Source: UBA1422 sp041752735 (GTDB lineage Bacteria > Bacillota > Clostridia > Peptostreptococcales > Anaerovoracaceae). Taken from it: a DNA stretch of 64,000 nucleotides. The translations under genes were made by a program, and so were the position numbers. Shown one piece after another: positions 44,509-51,479 of this stretch. The notes beneath the pieces are model-generated. The model saw nothing but the letters and a program-made list of their open reading frames with translations. It was not told the origin of the DNA and searched no databases. The stretch is taken from contig JBGSVW010000026.1 of NCBI GenBank assembly GCA_041752735.1, forward strand, positions 1 to 64,000. Reading direction: 5' to 3'. Numbering within the stretch: position 1 is the first letter of the stretch; every line of letters begins with the position of its first letter.

Positions 44509-45201
44509 ATGCTTTATGCCTCGGAATATCATTACTCAGATGACAAGGAGATGCTTACAACTGCAGTCAATGATTTCCTATGGCCGTATAAGCCGGAGTC
44601 CAAATACAAGGTGCTTGAGACGAACAAAGTAGGCTGTACACTGGTTGCCTTCTTCAAGAATCAAATTGATGAAAACAACTATGGCATTGCAGTATTTGTA
44701 AAAGGACTTAACAATAGATATAGGATAATAAGAACCCAAAGGAGACCAGCCGATTACTCATCGGTTGTGCAAGTATATCAACTCGATATAAACAATAAGA
44801 GTTATTATGCGGTGAGCGGATATAATCTTTCCAAAGAAATTGCATTTTATGGTCTGAATTACTATGATTTTTACAGTACAGATGATAAATCAGAGGAACA
44901 GAAGACGAAGACGCTGCAGTTAGCTGTGGAAAAACCACAGTTTTTGGAAATGTATCGAACTGAAGAGCTTGATGAAAAAGCGATAGGAGGATACGACGAA
45001 GAATCACTCAAGTATCGCATCAGGTCAGCATCATTATATAATGCGTCTGGCAATGACATTACAGCACAATATGAAATCGCAAACAAAAGCAATCCAGATA
45101 GTAGTGTTTCCGCAAAAATGGAGTTATTTCTCCTGAATATTTATATCGGCATTATTATGGTATTCGGCGCAGTGCTGGTAAGATATTTTTTGACGAAATA
45201 A
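44509..45201 (+). CDS. Hypothetical protein with C-terminal membrane helix, possibly truncated
   Basis: 230 residues. There is no ribosome-binding site ahead of ATG 44509, and the frame is open only back to a TAA about 18 bases upstream, so the N-terminus (perhaps a signal peptide) may be missing. The body is polar and Tyr-rich (NYGIAVFVKGLNNRYRIIRT). A single C-terminal helix (LNIYIGIIMVFGAVLVRYFL) lies at the end. No family was recognised. It lies 43 bp after the hydrolase gene. Confidence 0.5.
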   Translation: MLYASEYHYSDDKEMLTTAVNDFLWPYKPESKYKVLETNKVGCTLVAFFKNQIDENNYGIAVFVKGLNNRYRIIRTQRRPADYSSVVQVYQLDINNKSYYAVSGYNLSKEIAFYGLNYYDFYSTDDKSEEQKTKTLQLAVEKPQFLEMYRTEELDEKAIGGYDEESLKYRIRSASLYNASGNDITAQYEIANKSNPDSSVSAKMELFLLNIYIGIIMVFGAVLVRYFLTK

Positions 45202-45221
45202 GCAGAAATGCTGTGTGTTAG

Positions 45222-45665
45222 CTATTCCCGTACCCAAACCAGCGTGATGTTGAGAAGTTTCCCGTCTTTTCCGATGCGGGCGGGATCGGATGTCAATATG
45301 AGTGTATTGTCATCGTCCTTGAAATTAAAATAGCGCTTTTGTCGGCTACCAATCCAGTTGGGGATAAGACTGAATTCCAGATCGTGGTAAACTATCTGAT
45401 TTTCCTCATCAATAGTAAAGCGACCCGCATAGGCAAACATGCCGCGGGCAGCAGCGAGTGTCTGCTCATCAGAGCCCAGCTCCGTATCCGGGATATCATA
45501 TCGAGGCCTCCCGGCACGTAAAATCTCCACCGAAATCCACCCGTCTTGTGAATAACAGATAAATCCTGTTGCGCCTTCACCCATGATATGAATGGTCTCA
45601 CTGTTTTTGTCAGTCCCTGTGAAAGATTGAAGCTTCCAGGTGCCAAGCAGTTTCTCTTTGAGCAT
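45222..45665 (-). CDS. Lipocalin-like domain protein
   Basis: 147 residues from ATG 45665 with GGAAGG about 10 bases upstream. It starts KEKLLGTWKLQSFTG, the G-x-W motif of small bacterial lipocalin-like proteins, with GFICYSQDGWISVEIL and YAGRFTIDEENQIVYHDLE as further strands, ending LNITLVWVRE. The fold is an eight-stranded barrel that binds a hydrophobic ligand. No signal peptide is seen, so it is cytoplasmic. It is divergent from the acetyltransferase gene 100 bp away. Confidence 0.8.
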   Translation of the reverse strand: MLKEKLLGTWKLQSFTGTDKNSETIHIMGEGATGFICYSQDGWISVEILRAGRPRYDIPDTELGSDEQTLAAARGMFAYAGRFTIDEENQIVYHDLEFSLIPNWIGSRQKRYFNFKDDDNTLILTSDPARIGKDGKLLNITLVWVRE

Positions 45666-45767
45666 GTGTTTTTCCTTCCGTTTAAGCATTAAGAATGCTA
45701 TTATATTATCAGGAAAATGAACCTTCAACAAGACATAGAACGAATAAACGAAAATGGAGGGATCTCT

Positions 45768-46232
45768 ATGGCATCAATAAATATTATTGATTATGAAGAT
45801 CGATATCAGCAAAACGTGAAGGAATTGAATTACGAATGGCTTTTGAAGTATAACCTTCTGGAACCGATGGATGATGAATACCTGGATTATCCAAGAGAGA
45901 TGATACTCAACAAGGGTGGGTTCATTTTACTTGCCGAAACAGAAGGAATCATTGTCGGAACAATTTCCGCCGTCCCAATTGAAGCTGGCTGTATGGAACT
46001 CGAAAATTTTGCCGTATCGGAGAAAATGCAGGGACAGAAAATTGGTAGAATGTTATTGGAAAAATGTATAGAAACCGCCAAGATTAAAGGAACAAGGAAG
46101 TTGACGCTCTACACCAACAGCCAGCTTGCCAATGCGTTAGCATTATATAAAAAAATGGGATTTATCATTGTTGAGCCGAAAAACAAGAAATTTATGGAAG
46201 CAGACATGGCATTGGAATATTGGATAGAATAA
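45768..46232 (+). CDS. GNAT family N-acetyltransferase
   Basis: 154 residues from ATG 45768, with GGAGGG upstream. The acetyl-CoA site is visible as EKMQGQKIGRMLLEKCIETA (the Q/R-x-x-G-x-G/A type P-loop) near residues 85-105. ENFAVSE precedes it, and the C-terminal LYTNSQLANALALYKKMGF is the family's last conserved motif. The substrate cannot be told. It likely has its own promoter between the divergent lipocalin-like gene and itself. Confidence 0.85.
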   Translation: MASINIIDYEDRYQQNVKELNYEWLLKYNLLEPMDDEYLDYPREMILNKGGFILLAETEGIIVGTISAVPIEAGCMELENFAVSEKMQGQKIGRMLLEKCIETAKIKGTRKLTLYTNSQLANALALYKKMGFIIVEPKNKKFMEADMALEYWIE

Positions 46233-46240
46233 AAGCACTA

Positions 46241-46268
46241 TTGTTATTTTGTAAAAAAAGCGTATAAT
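46241..46268 (+). promoter_or_regulatory. Sigma-A promoter of the TadE/G-like gene
   Basis: TTGTTA (46241-46246) and TATAAT (46263-46268) with a 16-bp spacer. The sequence around it (AAAAAGCGTATAATTTA) is almost the same as at 47671-47686. Confidence 0.7.
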
Positions 46269-46275
46269 TTAATTG

Positions 46276-46362
46276 CATAAATGTATTAGCAAATATATCA
46301 AAAGGTATAGAAGCAAAATCACAGGGCATCTATTGATATAACCAAGAAATCTCATGAGAGGG
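46276..46362 (+). ncRNA. Divergent c-di-GMP-I (GEMM) riboswitch, copy 1
   Basis: The transcript leader has AGCAAATATATC, then GAAGCAAAATCACAGGGC, spaced as in the GEMM-I aptamer (GGCAAAC ... GACGCAAAGCCACGGG). It lies the same distance from its promoter as the clear copy at 47691. Several conserved positions differ, including the GAAA tetraloop, so binding is uncertain. It precedes a TadE/G-like pilus-associated gene. Confidence 0.6.
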
Positions 46363-46439
46363 ACTAGACGTTTGAAACAAATGGAATATGAGAACAGACA
46401 TTCACCTATTACTATGAAATGATTTCTGAGGTAAAAAAA

Positions 46440-47594
46440 ATGAAAAAATTTTTAAATAACGAATGTGGACAAGCAATGGTTATGGTTGCTTTATTTCTAG
46501 TTTTAATTATGGGAGTTGGCGCTTTTTCAATAGATATTGGCAGAGCCACCGTACAGAAATCAAAATTGCAAAATATTGCCGATGCATCGGCCTTGGCTGG
46601 TGCGCAGGATTTACCTAGTGCAAGTGCTTCCACATGCAGCGCAATAACCTATGCAGATCAAAATGGGCTATTGGCAACACAAAATAGTGTCACCAAAGAT
46701 GGAGATACTATAGTAGTAACTACACCTTATGCGGGAGATGCAACAAAGATAGAGGTTGTAGTAACAAGAAAAATAGATTACACGTTTGCGCAGATTATAG
46801 GCTTTAAAGATAAAAATGTTTCAGCTCGCGCGGTTGCTACAAAATCGGGTGGAGGATTAGGTCCTGCATTTGGTTATGCAATTTTCTCGGGAAACAAAGT
46901 GCCGGATACGAATAGTTTTAGTGTGGTATCATCAAATAAATTAGTTGTAACCGGATTAACAAATGTAGTGAATGGAAATATCCATGGTAATTATAATATC
47001 GATACAAATACTGCCCAAATTAAAGGGGTCGCGGAGGCGGTAGGCACAGTAACGGGTACTAAGATTACAACCAAAAGCCCCGGAGCTCCGTATGTCGAAG
47101 TGCCAGATTTTTCTTCTGTACTCCCAACAATTAAGGCAGCAGCAGTAGCTGCCAATCAGTATTATTCTGGAAATTTTTCTAGTGCAAATGCTAGTTCATT
47201 AAATGTTACCCAACCAGTTTATGTGGAAGGAACGGCCAATTTAACTGGCATCTCATTCAGTGGTGATGGATGCATCTATGCAGGAGGCAAAATTTCTATT
47301 ACTGGTAGCGGCACCAGTTATGGTTCAAACAGTAGTATATGTATATATTCTGGATATAAATCAAAATATAAGGCGGATGCTGCCATTGATTTTAGCGGTT
47401 CTGGCAAAAATTTTAACGGCATACTTTATGCACCTAATGGATCAATTTTAGTTACTGGTTCAGATTATACTTTTAATGGTAGTGTCGTTGGTAGAGTTGT
47501 GGATATAAGTGGCTCAAATAAAACATTTGTGGCTTCAGATGTTTCAGACAGTTTCCCATATGCCGGCTCTACTTCAATCAGTCTCGTAGAATAA
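46440..47594 (+). CDS. TadE/TadG-like pilus assembly protein
   Basis: 384 residues from ATG 46440 with GAGG 8 bases upstream. The N-terminus is the TadE/G (Flp pilus) type: NNECGQAMVMVALFLVLIMG, one helix, then GAFSIDIGRATVQKSKLQNI and ADASALAGAQDLP, the hallmark of the putative Flp pilus-assembly TadE/G-like family. The long extracellular part is a Ser/Gly/Asn-rich, repeat-like beta region (FSGDGCIYAGGKISITGSGT, FNGILYAPNGSILVTGSDY). It likely belongs to a surface or pilus structure switched by c-di-GMP through the leader. The pilin gene follows with a matching leader. Confidence 0.8.
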   Translation: MKKFLNNECGQAMVMVALFLVLIMGVGAFSIDIGRATVQKSKLQNIADASALAGAQDLPSASASTCSAITYADQNGLLATQNSVTKDGDTIVVTTPYAGDATKIEVVVTRKIDYTFAQIIGFKDKNVSARAVATKSGGGLGPAFGYAIFSGNKVPDTNSFSVVSSNKLVVTGLTNVVNGNIHGNYNIDTNTAQIKGVAEAVGTVTGTKITTKSPGAPYVEVPDFSSVLPTIKAAAVAANQYYSGNFSSANASSLNVTQPVYVEGTANLTGISFSGDGCIYAGGKISITGSGTSYGSNSSICIYSGYKSKYKADAAIDFSGSGKNFNGILYAPNGSILVTGSDYTFNGSVVGRVVDISGSNKTFVASDVSDSFPYAGSTSISLVE

Positions 47595-47655
47595 GCTAAA
47601 AGCTGCCATCATTTTTATCCAAAAGAACCCAATATTTGACCTGATAAATACGCTA

Positions 47656-47683
47656 TTGACATTTTGTGGAAAAAGCGTATAAT
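47656..47683 (+). promoter_or_regulatory. Sigma-A promoter of the pilin gene
   Basis: TTGACA (47656-47661), a 16-bp spacer and TATAAT (47678-47683). This is a consensus housekeeping promoter just upstream of the riboswitch. Confidence 0.85.
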
Positions 47684-47690
47684 TTAGACA

Positions 47691-47775
47691 CATAAATATA
47701 TTGGCAAACATGCCGAAAGACATGGACGCAAAACCACAGGGTCTAATCCTACGGGAATGACAGCCGGTTGCCCAA
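47691..47775 (+). ncRNA. c-di-GMP-I (GEMM) riboswitch
   Basis: GGCAAACATGCCGAAAGACA carries the P2 helix with its GAAA tetraloop. GGACGCAAAACCACAGGGTC is the conserved core, and GACAGCCGGTTGCCC closes P3 and P1. This matches the class I cyclic di-GMP aptamer well, including the tetraloop and GACGCAAA. A terminator hairpin 30 nt downstream is the likely output, so c-di-GMP should change read-through into the pilin gene. Confidence 0.92.
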
Positions 47776-47804
47776 TCAATGATTATAGTTTTGGTTGGAA
47801 AACA

Positions 47805-47840
47805 AGCGGCATCTGTGGTGGTACAGAGCTGCTTTTTGTT
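47805..47840 (+). terminator. Riboswitch-controlled terminator
   Basis: GCGGCATCTGT pairs with ACAGAGCTGC, followed by TTTTTGTTT, between the c-di-GMP aptamer and the pilin start at 47893. It is the expected expression platform. Confidence 0.8.
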
Positions 47841-47892
47841 TACTAAGGATTTGAGAATAAATGAACTGCAGCGGATATATGAGGGTCGTATT

Positions 47893-48438
47893 ATGAAGAA
47901 ATATTTTGCCAAAGAGGATGGCCAGGGGCTTGTGGAATATGGATTGATTATTAGCTTGGTTGCCATCATCTCGGTTTCATCACTCACATTCTTTTCAGGC
48001 GGACTTACAGATAAGTTTGCGGAGTTTGGCAATGTCCTCAATACTGAAGAAGAATCTCCGTTAACGCCTTTGGGCGATGATTTCACTGAGATTTCTATGA
48101 GTATGATCGATAAAATCATTGAAAAGTTTGAAATCAGTGGGAAGTACGGGCGTACATGGGGTGATTATGCTTTTACTGATTTAGGACTTGATCCGGCTGA
48201 TTGGAAAAACCCGATTGATCATATTTTCTATAAACCTGGTGGAGCGAATTTAAGTATCAGCCCAGAAAACGGTTATTCATTTATTGTTAACGGTATAGAC
48301 GGAAGCAAAAAAGTTTTGAATGCGTCATATAATTGGAATTTGACATATAATGATGCAAACAAGAAATGGTATTATCACAAAATAGCCCCGGAGAATGAAA
48401 TTGACATCAAAACATTGGTTACCGTAAAAAATGACTGA
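47893..48438 (+). CDS. Flp-type pilin-like protein behind a c-di-GMP riboswitch
   Basis: 181 residues from ATG 47893, with GAGGG upstream. An upstream in-frame ATG would start inside the leader and is rejected. The N-terminus is a class IV Flp pilin: KKYFAKEDGQGLVEYGLIIS, with G-Q-G-L-V-E-Y at the processing site and a hydrophobic helix IISLVAIISVSSLTFFSGGL. Prepilin peptidase would cut before the helix. The remaining 130 residues form a soluble domain far larger than in ordinary Flp pilins (about 60 residues), so it may be a minor or specialised pilin. The riboswitch ties it to the motile-sessile switch. Confidence 0.85.
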   Translation: MKKYFAKEDGQGLVEYGLIISLVAIISVSSLTFFSGGLTDKFAEFGNVLNTEEESPLTPLGDDFTEISMSMIDKIIEKFEISGKYGRTWGDYAFTDLGLDPADWKNPIDHIFYKPGGANLSISPENGYSFIVNGIDGSKKVLNASYNWNLTYNDANKKWYYHKIAPENEIDIKTLVTVKND

Positions 48439-48454
48439 TGTGATTTTGCAAATA

Positions 48455-48489
48455 ACCCTCGATATTTCAAAGATGTCGAGGGTTTTTTA
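48455..48489 (+). terminator. Terminator after the pilin gene
   Basis: ACCCTCGA (48455-48462) pairs with TCGAGGGT (48476-48483), followed by TTTTTT. It closes the pilin unit. Confidence 0.8.
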
Positions 48490-48539
48490 CGTCCTGACGC
48501 CAATTTGACTAAGCTTTATGTCATTTTTGTTTCTTACAT

Positions 48540-48590
48540 GGAGCAATAATGGTACAATAATAAATGTCGTTGTGGTTGTGAGAACAATAA
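48540..48590 (+). repeat. AGCAATAATGGTACAAT repeat, copy 2, upstream of the BKACE gene
   Basis: GGAGCAATAATGGTACAATA, then GTCGTTGTGGTTGTGAGAAC. The same unit lies at 43656 and, partly, at 49480 and 50981. Its TACAAT could be a -10 box. Confidence 0.55.
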
Positions 48591-48653
48591 AGATATTTAG
48601 CTAGAGTTAGCAAGAGAAATAACGAGAGTTATTGCAATATTCAAGGAGAAAAA

Positions 48654-49472
48654 ATGGAAAAGTTGATCATTACTGCTGCTATTTGTGGTGCAGAAGTAAC
48701 TAAAGAAAACAACCCAGCAGTTCCATACTCGGTAGATGAAATGATTAGAGAGGCAAAATCCGCATATGATGCCGGTGCAAGTATAATACATTTGCACGTG
48801 AGAGAGGATGACGGGACGCCAACACAAAATCGTGAACGTTTTCAAATCTGCATGGATGCGATTAGAACTGAATGCAAAGACGTTATCATCCAACCTTCTA
48901 CGGGAGGGGCTGTGGGAATGACTGATTTGGAAAGACTTGATGCATGCAAGGTAACGCCTACGCCGGAATTTGCCACATTAGATTGTGGCTCTTTAAACTT
49001 CGGACCGGATGAAGTATTTGTCAATACTCACAAGACTATTATGAATTTTGCAAAGTTTATGAATGAGAACAAAATAAAGCCAGAGCTTGAAGTGTTTGAT
49101 AAGGGCATGATTGATATTGCGATGAAAATATGGGAAAAAGGCTTACTCAAGGAACCATTACACTTTAACTTTGTTCTTGGTGTTCAAATGTCAGGCACGT
49201 TAAGGGATCTGGTATTTATGACGGATAGCATTCCGGCGGGCAGCACCTGGACAGCTTCCGGGATTGGTAAATATGCGGATATTGTTGCTGTTGGGGCAAT
49301 TGTAATGGGAGGTCATGTAAGGGTTGGACTTGAAGATAATATATATCTAAAAAAAGGGGTATTAGCAAAATCAAATGGTGAATTGGTCAAAAGAGTGGTC
49401 GAATTTGCGGACATCTTTAACCGGGATATTGCAACTCCAAATGAAGCAAGAAGAATACTATCACTCAGGTAA
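48654..49472 (+). CDS. kce: Beta-keto acid cleavage enzyme (BKACE; 3-keto-5-aminohexanoate cleavage-like)
   Basis: A 272-residue TIM-barrel enzyme that reacts a beta-keto acid with acetyl-CoA to give acetoacetate and a new CoA ester. It matches Kce of lysine fermentation almost position by position: Glu14 (ICGAE), the metal ligands His46 and His48 (IIHLHVRE), Ser82 (QPSTGG), SLNFG, and a C-terminal GGHVRVGLEDN with the third ligand Glu near 227. The acidic Glu14 can bind a positively charged amine, so 3-dehydrocarnitine is an alternative substrate. No other lysine-fermentation gene is nearby; the next gene is an MttB homologue. AAGGAG precedes the ATG. Confidence 0.85.
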   Translation: MEKLIITAAICGAEVTKENNPAVPYSVDEMIREAKSAYDAGASIIHLHVREDDGTPTQNRERFQICMDAIRTECKDVIIQPSTGGAVGMTDLERLDACKVTPTPEFATLDCGSLNFGPDEVFVNTHKTIMNFAKFMNENKIKPELEVFDKGMIDIAMKIWEKGLLKEPLHFNFVLGVQMSGTLRDLVFMTDSIPAGSTWTASGIGKYADIVAVGAIVMGGHVRVGLEDNIYLKKGVLAKSNGELVKRVVEFADIFNRDIATPNEARRILSLR

Positions 49473-49519
49473 ATGATAGTGGAGCAATAATATTACAATA
49501 AAAACCGGAGGAATATACA

Positions 49520-50935
49520 ATGAGACAGTTTGTCGCAGAGGCAACTATAAACGAGGCTTATGCTCAATCCCTGGAGATTTTGGAATCTGTGGGAGTCAGA
49601 TTTGCTTGCGAAGAAGTTAGACAACTATTTCAAGAACATGGTGCACAAATTGATGGAGACAAGGTGCGCATCCCTCGCCTTTTGGTGGAGGAAGCCATAG
49701 AGACCACACCCAAGCAAATTGAAGAAATGACCGACAAAAGAAGAATTGTGGCAGCAACGCCATTTAGTAGTGCACCATTTATTATGGATGACGATACAGG
49801 TGTGTTGCATCGCTGCACCATTGAAGATGCAATTAAATTTTATCAGATTAATGAAACTTCAGCGCTTTACGAATGTGTCAATCCGGGATGCGCTGATCCA
49901 CAGAACAACAACGCGCCGGATCAATTCGTGTCTCAGATTGCAATGTCACTGAAGTACTCCAACAAGTACCCGAGTATTGGATTAAGAGCAACCCGAAGCA
50001 CTGCGCTTGATGGAGACGTCTACAAAAGTGCACGAAAGGCTTTCCGAATGGTACGGGAATTTTATGACATTTGGGACCATCCCGTTATGACCCAGGGTAT
50101 ATGTCCAGACTCGCCACTTGCCTATGACCGGGAGTGTTTGGATAATCTTTGTGCGGCTATAGATGAAAAGCAGTCAATTTCTCTTTCTCCATGTTCGGTT
50201 GGGTTTATGACCGCACCTGAAACCATCATGGGTGTTGTAATCCATGACTTTGCATTAGCCTTAGCCGGGTTGGTGTTGATTCAGTTAAAATCACCGGGTC
50301 ATGAAACCTCTTTTTCCGAGTTTTCAACTATCGGACAAATTCGAACATTGCAACCCAACTATGGTAGCGTAGAAAGCGTGTATTTGCAGCTGATTTTTTA
50401 TGAGCTATGCAAATCTTTGGGCCTTCCCTGCTCCATTTCAGGAGGCTATGGAGATGGAACCAAAGTGGACTATCAGGCGGGCATGGAGGCCACAATGACG
50501 GCGATGCTACCGTTTCACCTTACGGAGATCCAGGAAGTTTGGTGCTACCCCGGAATCCTGGCAGGGTTTGCCTGCGGGAGCTTTCAGAAGATTATATTAG
50601 ATGAAGAAATGATGAGGGTGACGAACCGGATGCTACAAGGAGCAGTCATGACCATAGACCACAAGCTGCCGGAAACCCTTTCTGCCGGTATGATTGCCGG
50701 AAATTTTCTTGGACTCGGAAGAATGAAAACCTACCATCGGGACAATTATATGACCCAAGTGTTCAACAAATGGGGAATTGGACAGGCGGAAAATCCTGAA
50801 AAATCCGATTTGGCTTACATTTCCCAGAAGATCATAAATGAACGTATTGAATCCTATGAGTTGCCTGAGCGAACAGACACCCAGAAAAAAATCCTGCAGC
50901 CGCATTTGCCCTTACAATGTGCTTTCAGCTTGTAA
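49520..50935 (+). CDS. MttB-superfamily methyltransferase lacking pyrrolysine
   Basis: 471 residues with no internal TAG. It keeps the MttB fold: ETTPKQIEEMTDKRRIVAAT, HPVMTQGICPDSPLAYDREC, SPCSVGFMTAPETI, FSEFSTIGQIRTLQPNYGSV. The pyrrolysine loop is replaced by GGYGDGTKVDYQAG at about residues 308-321, compared with GGT-Pyl-ADSKLIDAQ in the true MttB at 28754. Non-pyrrolysine homologues such as MtgB, MtpB, MtcB and MtyB demethylate glycine betaine, proline betaine, carnitine or gamma-butyrobetaine. Placed 48 bp after a BKACE gene, a carnitine- or betaine-type substrate is plausible. No corrinoid protein gene accompanies it here. GGAGG precedes the ATG. Confidence 0.88.
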   Translation: MRQFVAEATINEAYAQSLEILESVGVRFACEEVRQLFQEHGAQIDGDKVRIPRLLVEEAIETTPKQIEEMTDKRRIVAATPFSSAPFIMDDDTGVLHRCTIEDAIKFYQINETSALYECVNPGCADPQNNNAPDQFVSQIAMSLKYSNKYPSIGLRATRSTALDGDVYKSARKAFRMVREFYDIWDHPVMTQGICPDSPLAYDRECLDNLCAAIDEKQSISLSPCSVGFMTAPETIMGVVIHDFALALAGLVLIQLKSPGHETSFSEFSTIGQIRTLQPNYGSVESVYLQLIFYELCKSLGLPCSISGGYGDGTKVDYQAGMEATMTAMLPFHLTEIQEVWCYPGILAGFACGSFQKIILDEEMMRVTNRMLQGAVMTIDHKLPETLSAGMIAGNFLGLGRMKTYHRDNYMTQVFNKWGIGQAENPEKSDLAYISQKIINERIESYELPERTDTQKKILQPHLPLQCAFSL

Positions 50936-50977
50936 GAAAGAATTCTTCAGGAAAACGGATGTTTCTAACATCATCTG

Positions 50978-51043
50978 ATAGTAGCACAATCATGACAATC
51001 GTGGTGGTTGCGAGAAAGTTCACAATTATATTTCAGCAGAACC
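50978..51043 (+). repeat. AGCAATAATGGTACAAT repeat, degenerate copy upstream of the V-ATPase operon
   Basis: AGCACAATCATGACAATCGT then GGTGGTTGCGAGAAAGTTC, ending CAGCAGAACC as in the copy at 43656 (CAGAACCC). It lies about 120-180 bp upstream of the first V-ATPase gene and may contain its promoter. Confidence 0.5.
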
Positions 51044-51164
51044 AATATTTTTGCTTGTGATTATTCCCAGTCATGATAAAATGATATTAATTTCGCGACA
51101 CGATTGCAAAAATGAGAATTTTGCCTGTGCAGCTTTTTTGAAGTATGATTGGAAGGTTGATATT

Positions 51165-51479
51165 ATGTCTTTAGAAGCCATCAAAAAAATTACTGACATA
51201 GAGCAGTCCTATATGAATAAGAAACAAGAGGCACAGACGGCTGCTCATAAATTGGTAAGCAATGCAGAACAGGACGGAAAAAACCAATTGGAAAGAGCAA
51301 GGCTGCAAGCCGAAGCAGAAGCTCGAGTGCTCCTCGATGAGGCAGAAGCAGAGGCAGAGGTCCGCGCCAGAGCAATGATCAAAGAGTCGGAAGCGCAGTG
51401 TGAGAAACTCAGAAGCGAAGCAGAGCAACGCCTAAAAATGGTGGCAGATATCATTGTGGAAAGGATTGTAAGTGGCTGA
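51165..51479 (+). CDS. atpH: V-type ATP synthase subunit H (G-type peripheral stalk)
   Basis: A 104-residue coiled coil of alternating Ala, Glu, Arg and Gln (NKKQEAQTAAHKLVSNAEQD, ARVLLDEAEAEAEVRARAM), as in the peripheral-stalk subunit that pairs with subunit E. ATG 51165 has GGAAGG upstream; the longer frame back to 51051 is rejected because it lacks coding character. Its TGA overlaps the ATG of subunit I by one base. It is the first gene of the operon, as in other Clostridial V-ATPases. Confidence 0.85.
   Translation: MSLEAIKKITDIEQSYMNKKQEAQTAAHKLVSNAEQDGKNQLERARLQAEAEARVLLDEAEAEAEVRARAMIKESEAQCEKLRSEAEQRLKMVADIIVERIVSG

Noticed and set aside
47779..47892. Upstream start of the pilin-like gene at 47779
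   Set aside because: That start would lie before the riboswitch terminator, and the translated leader has no pilin features. ATG 47893 has a GAGGG site and begins with the class IV pilin motif.
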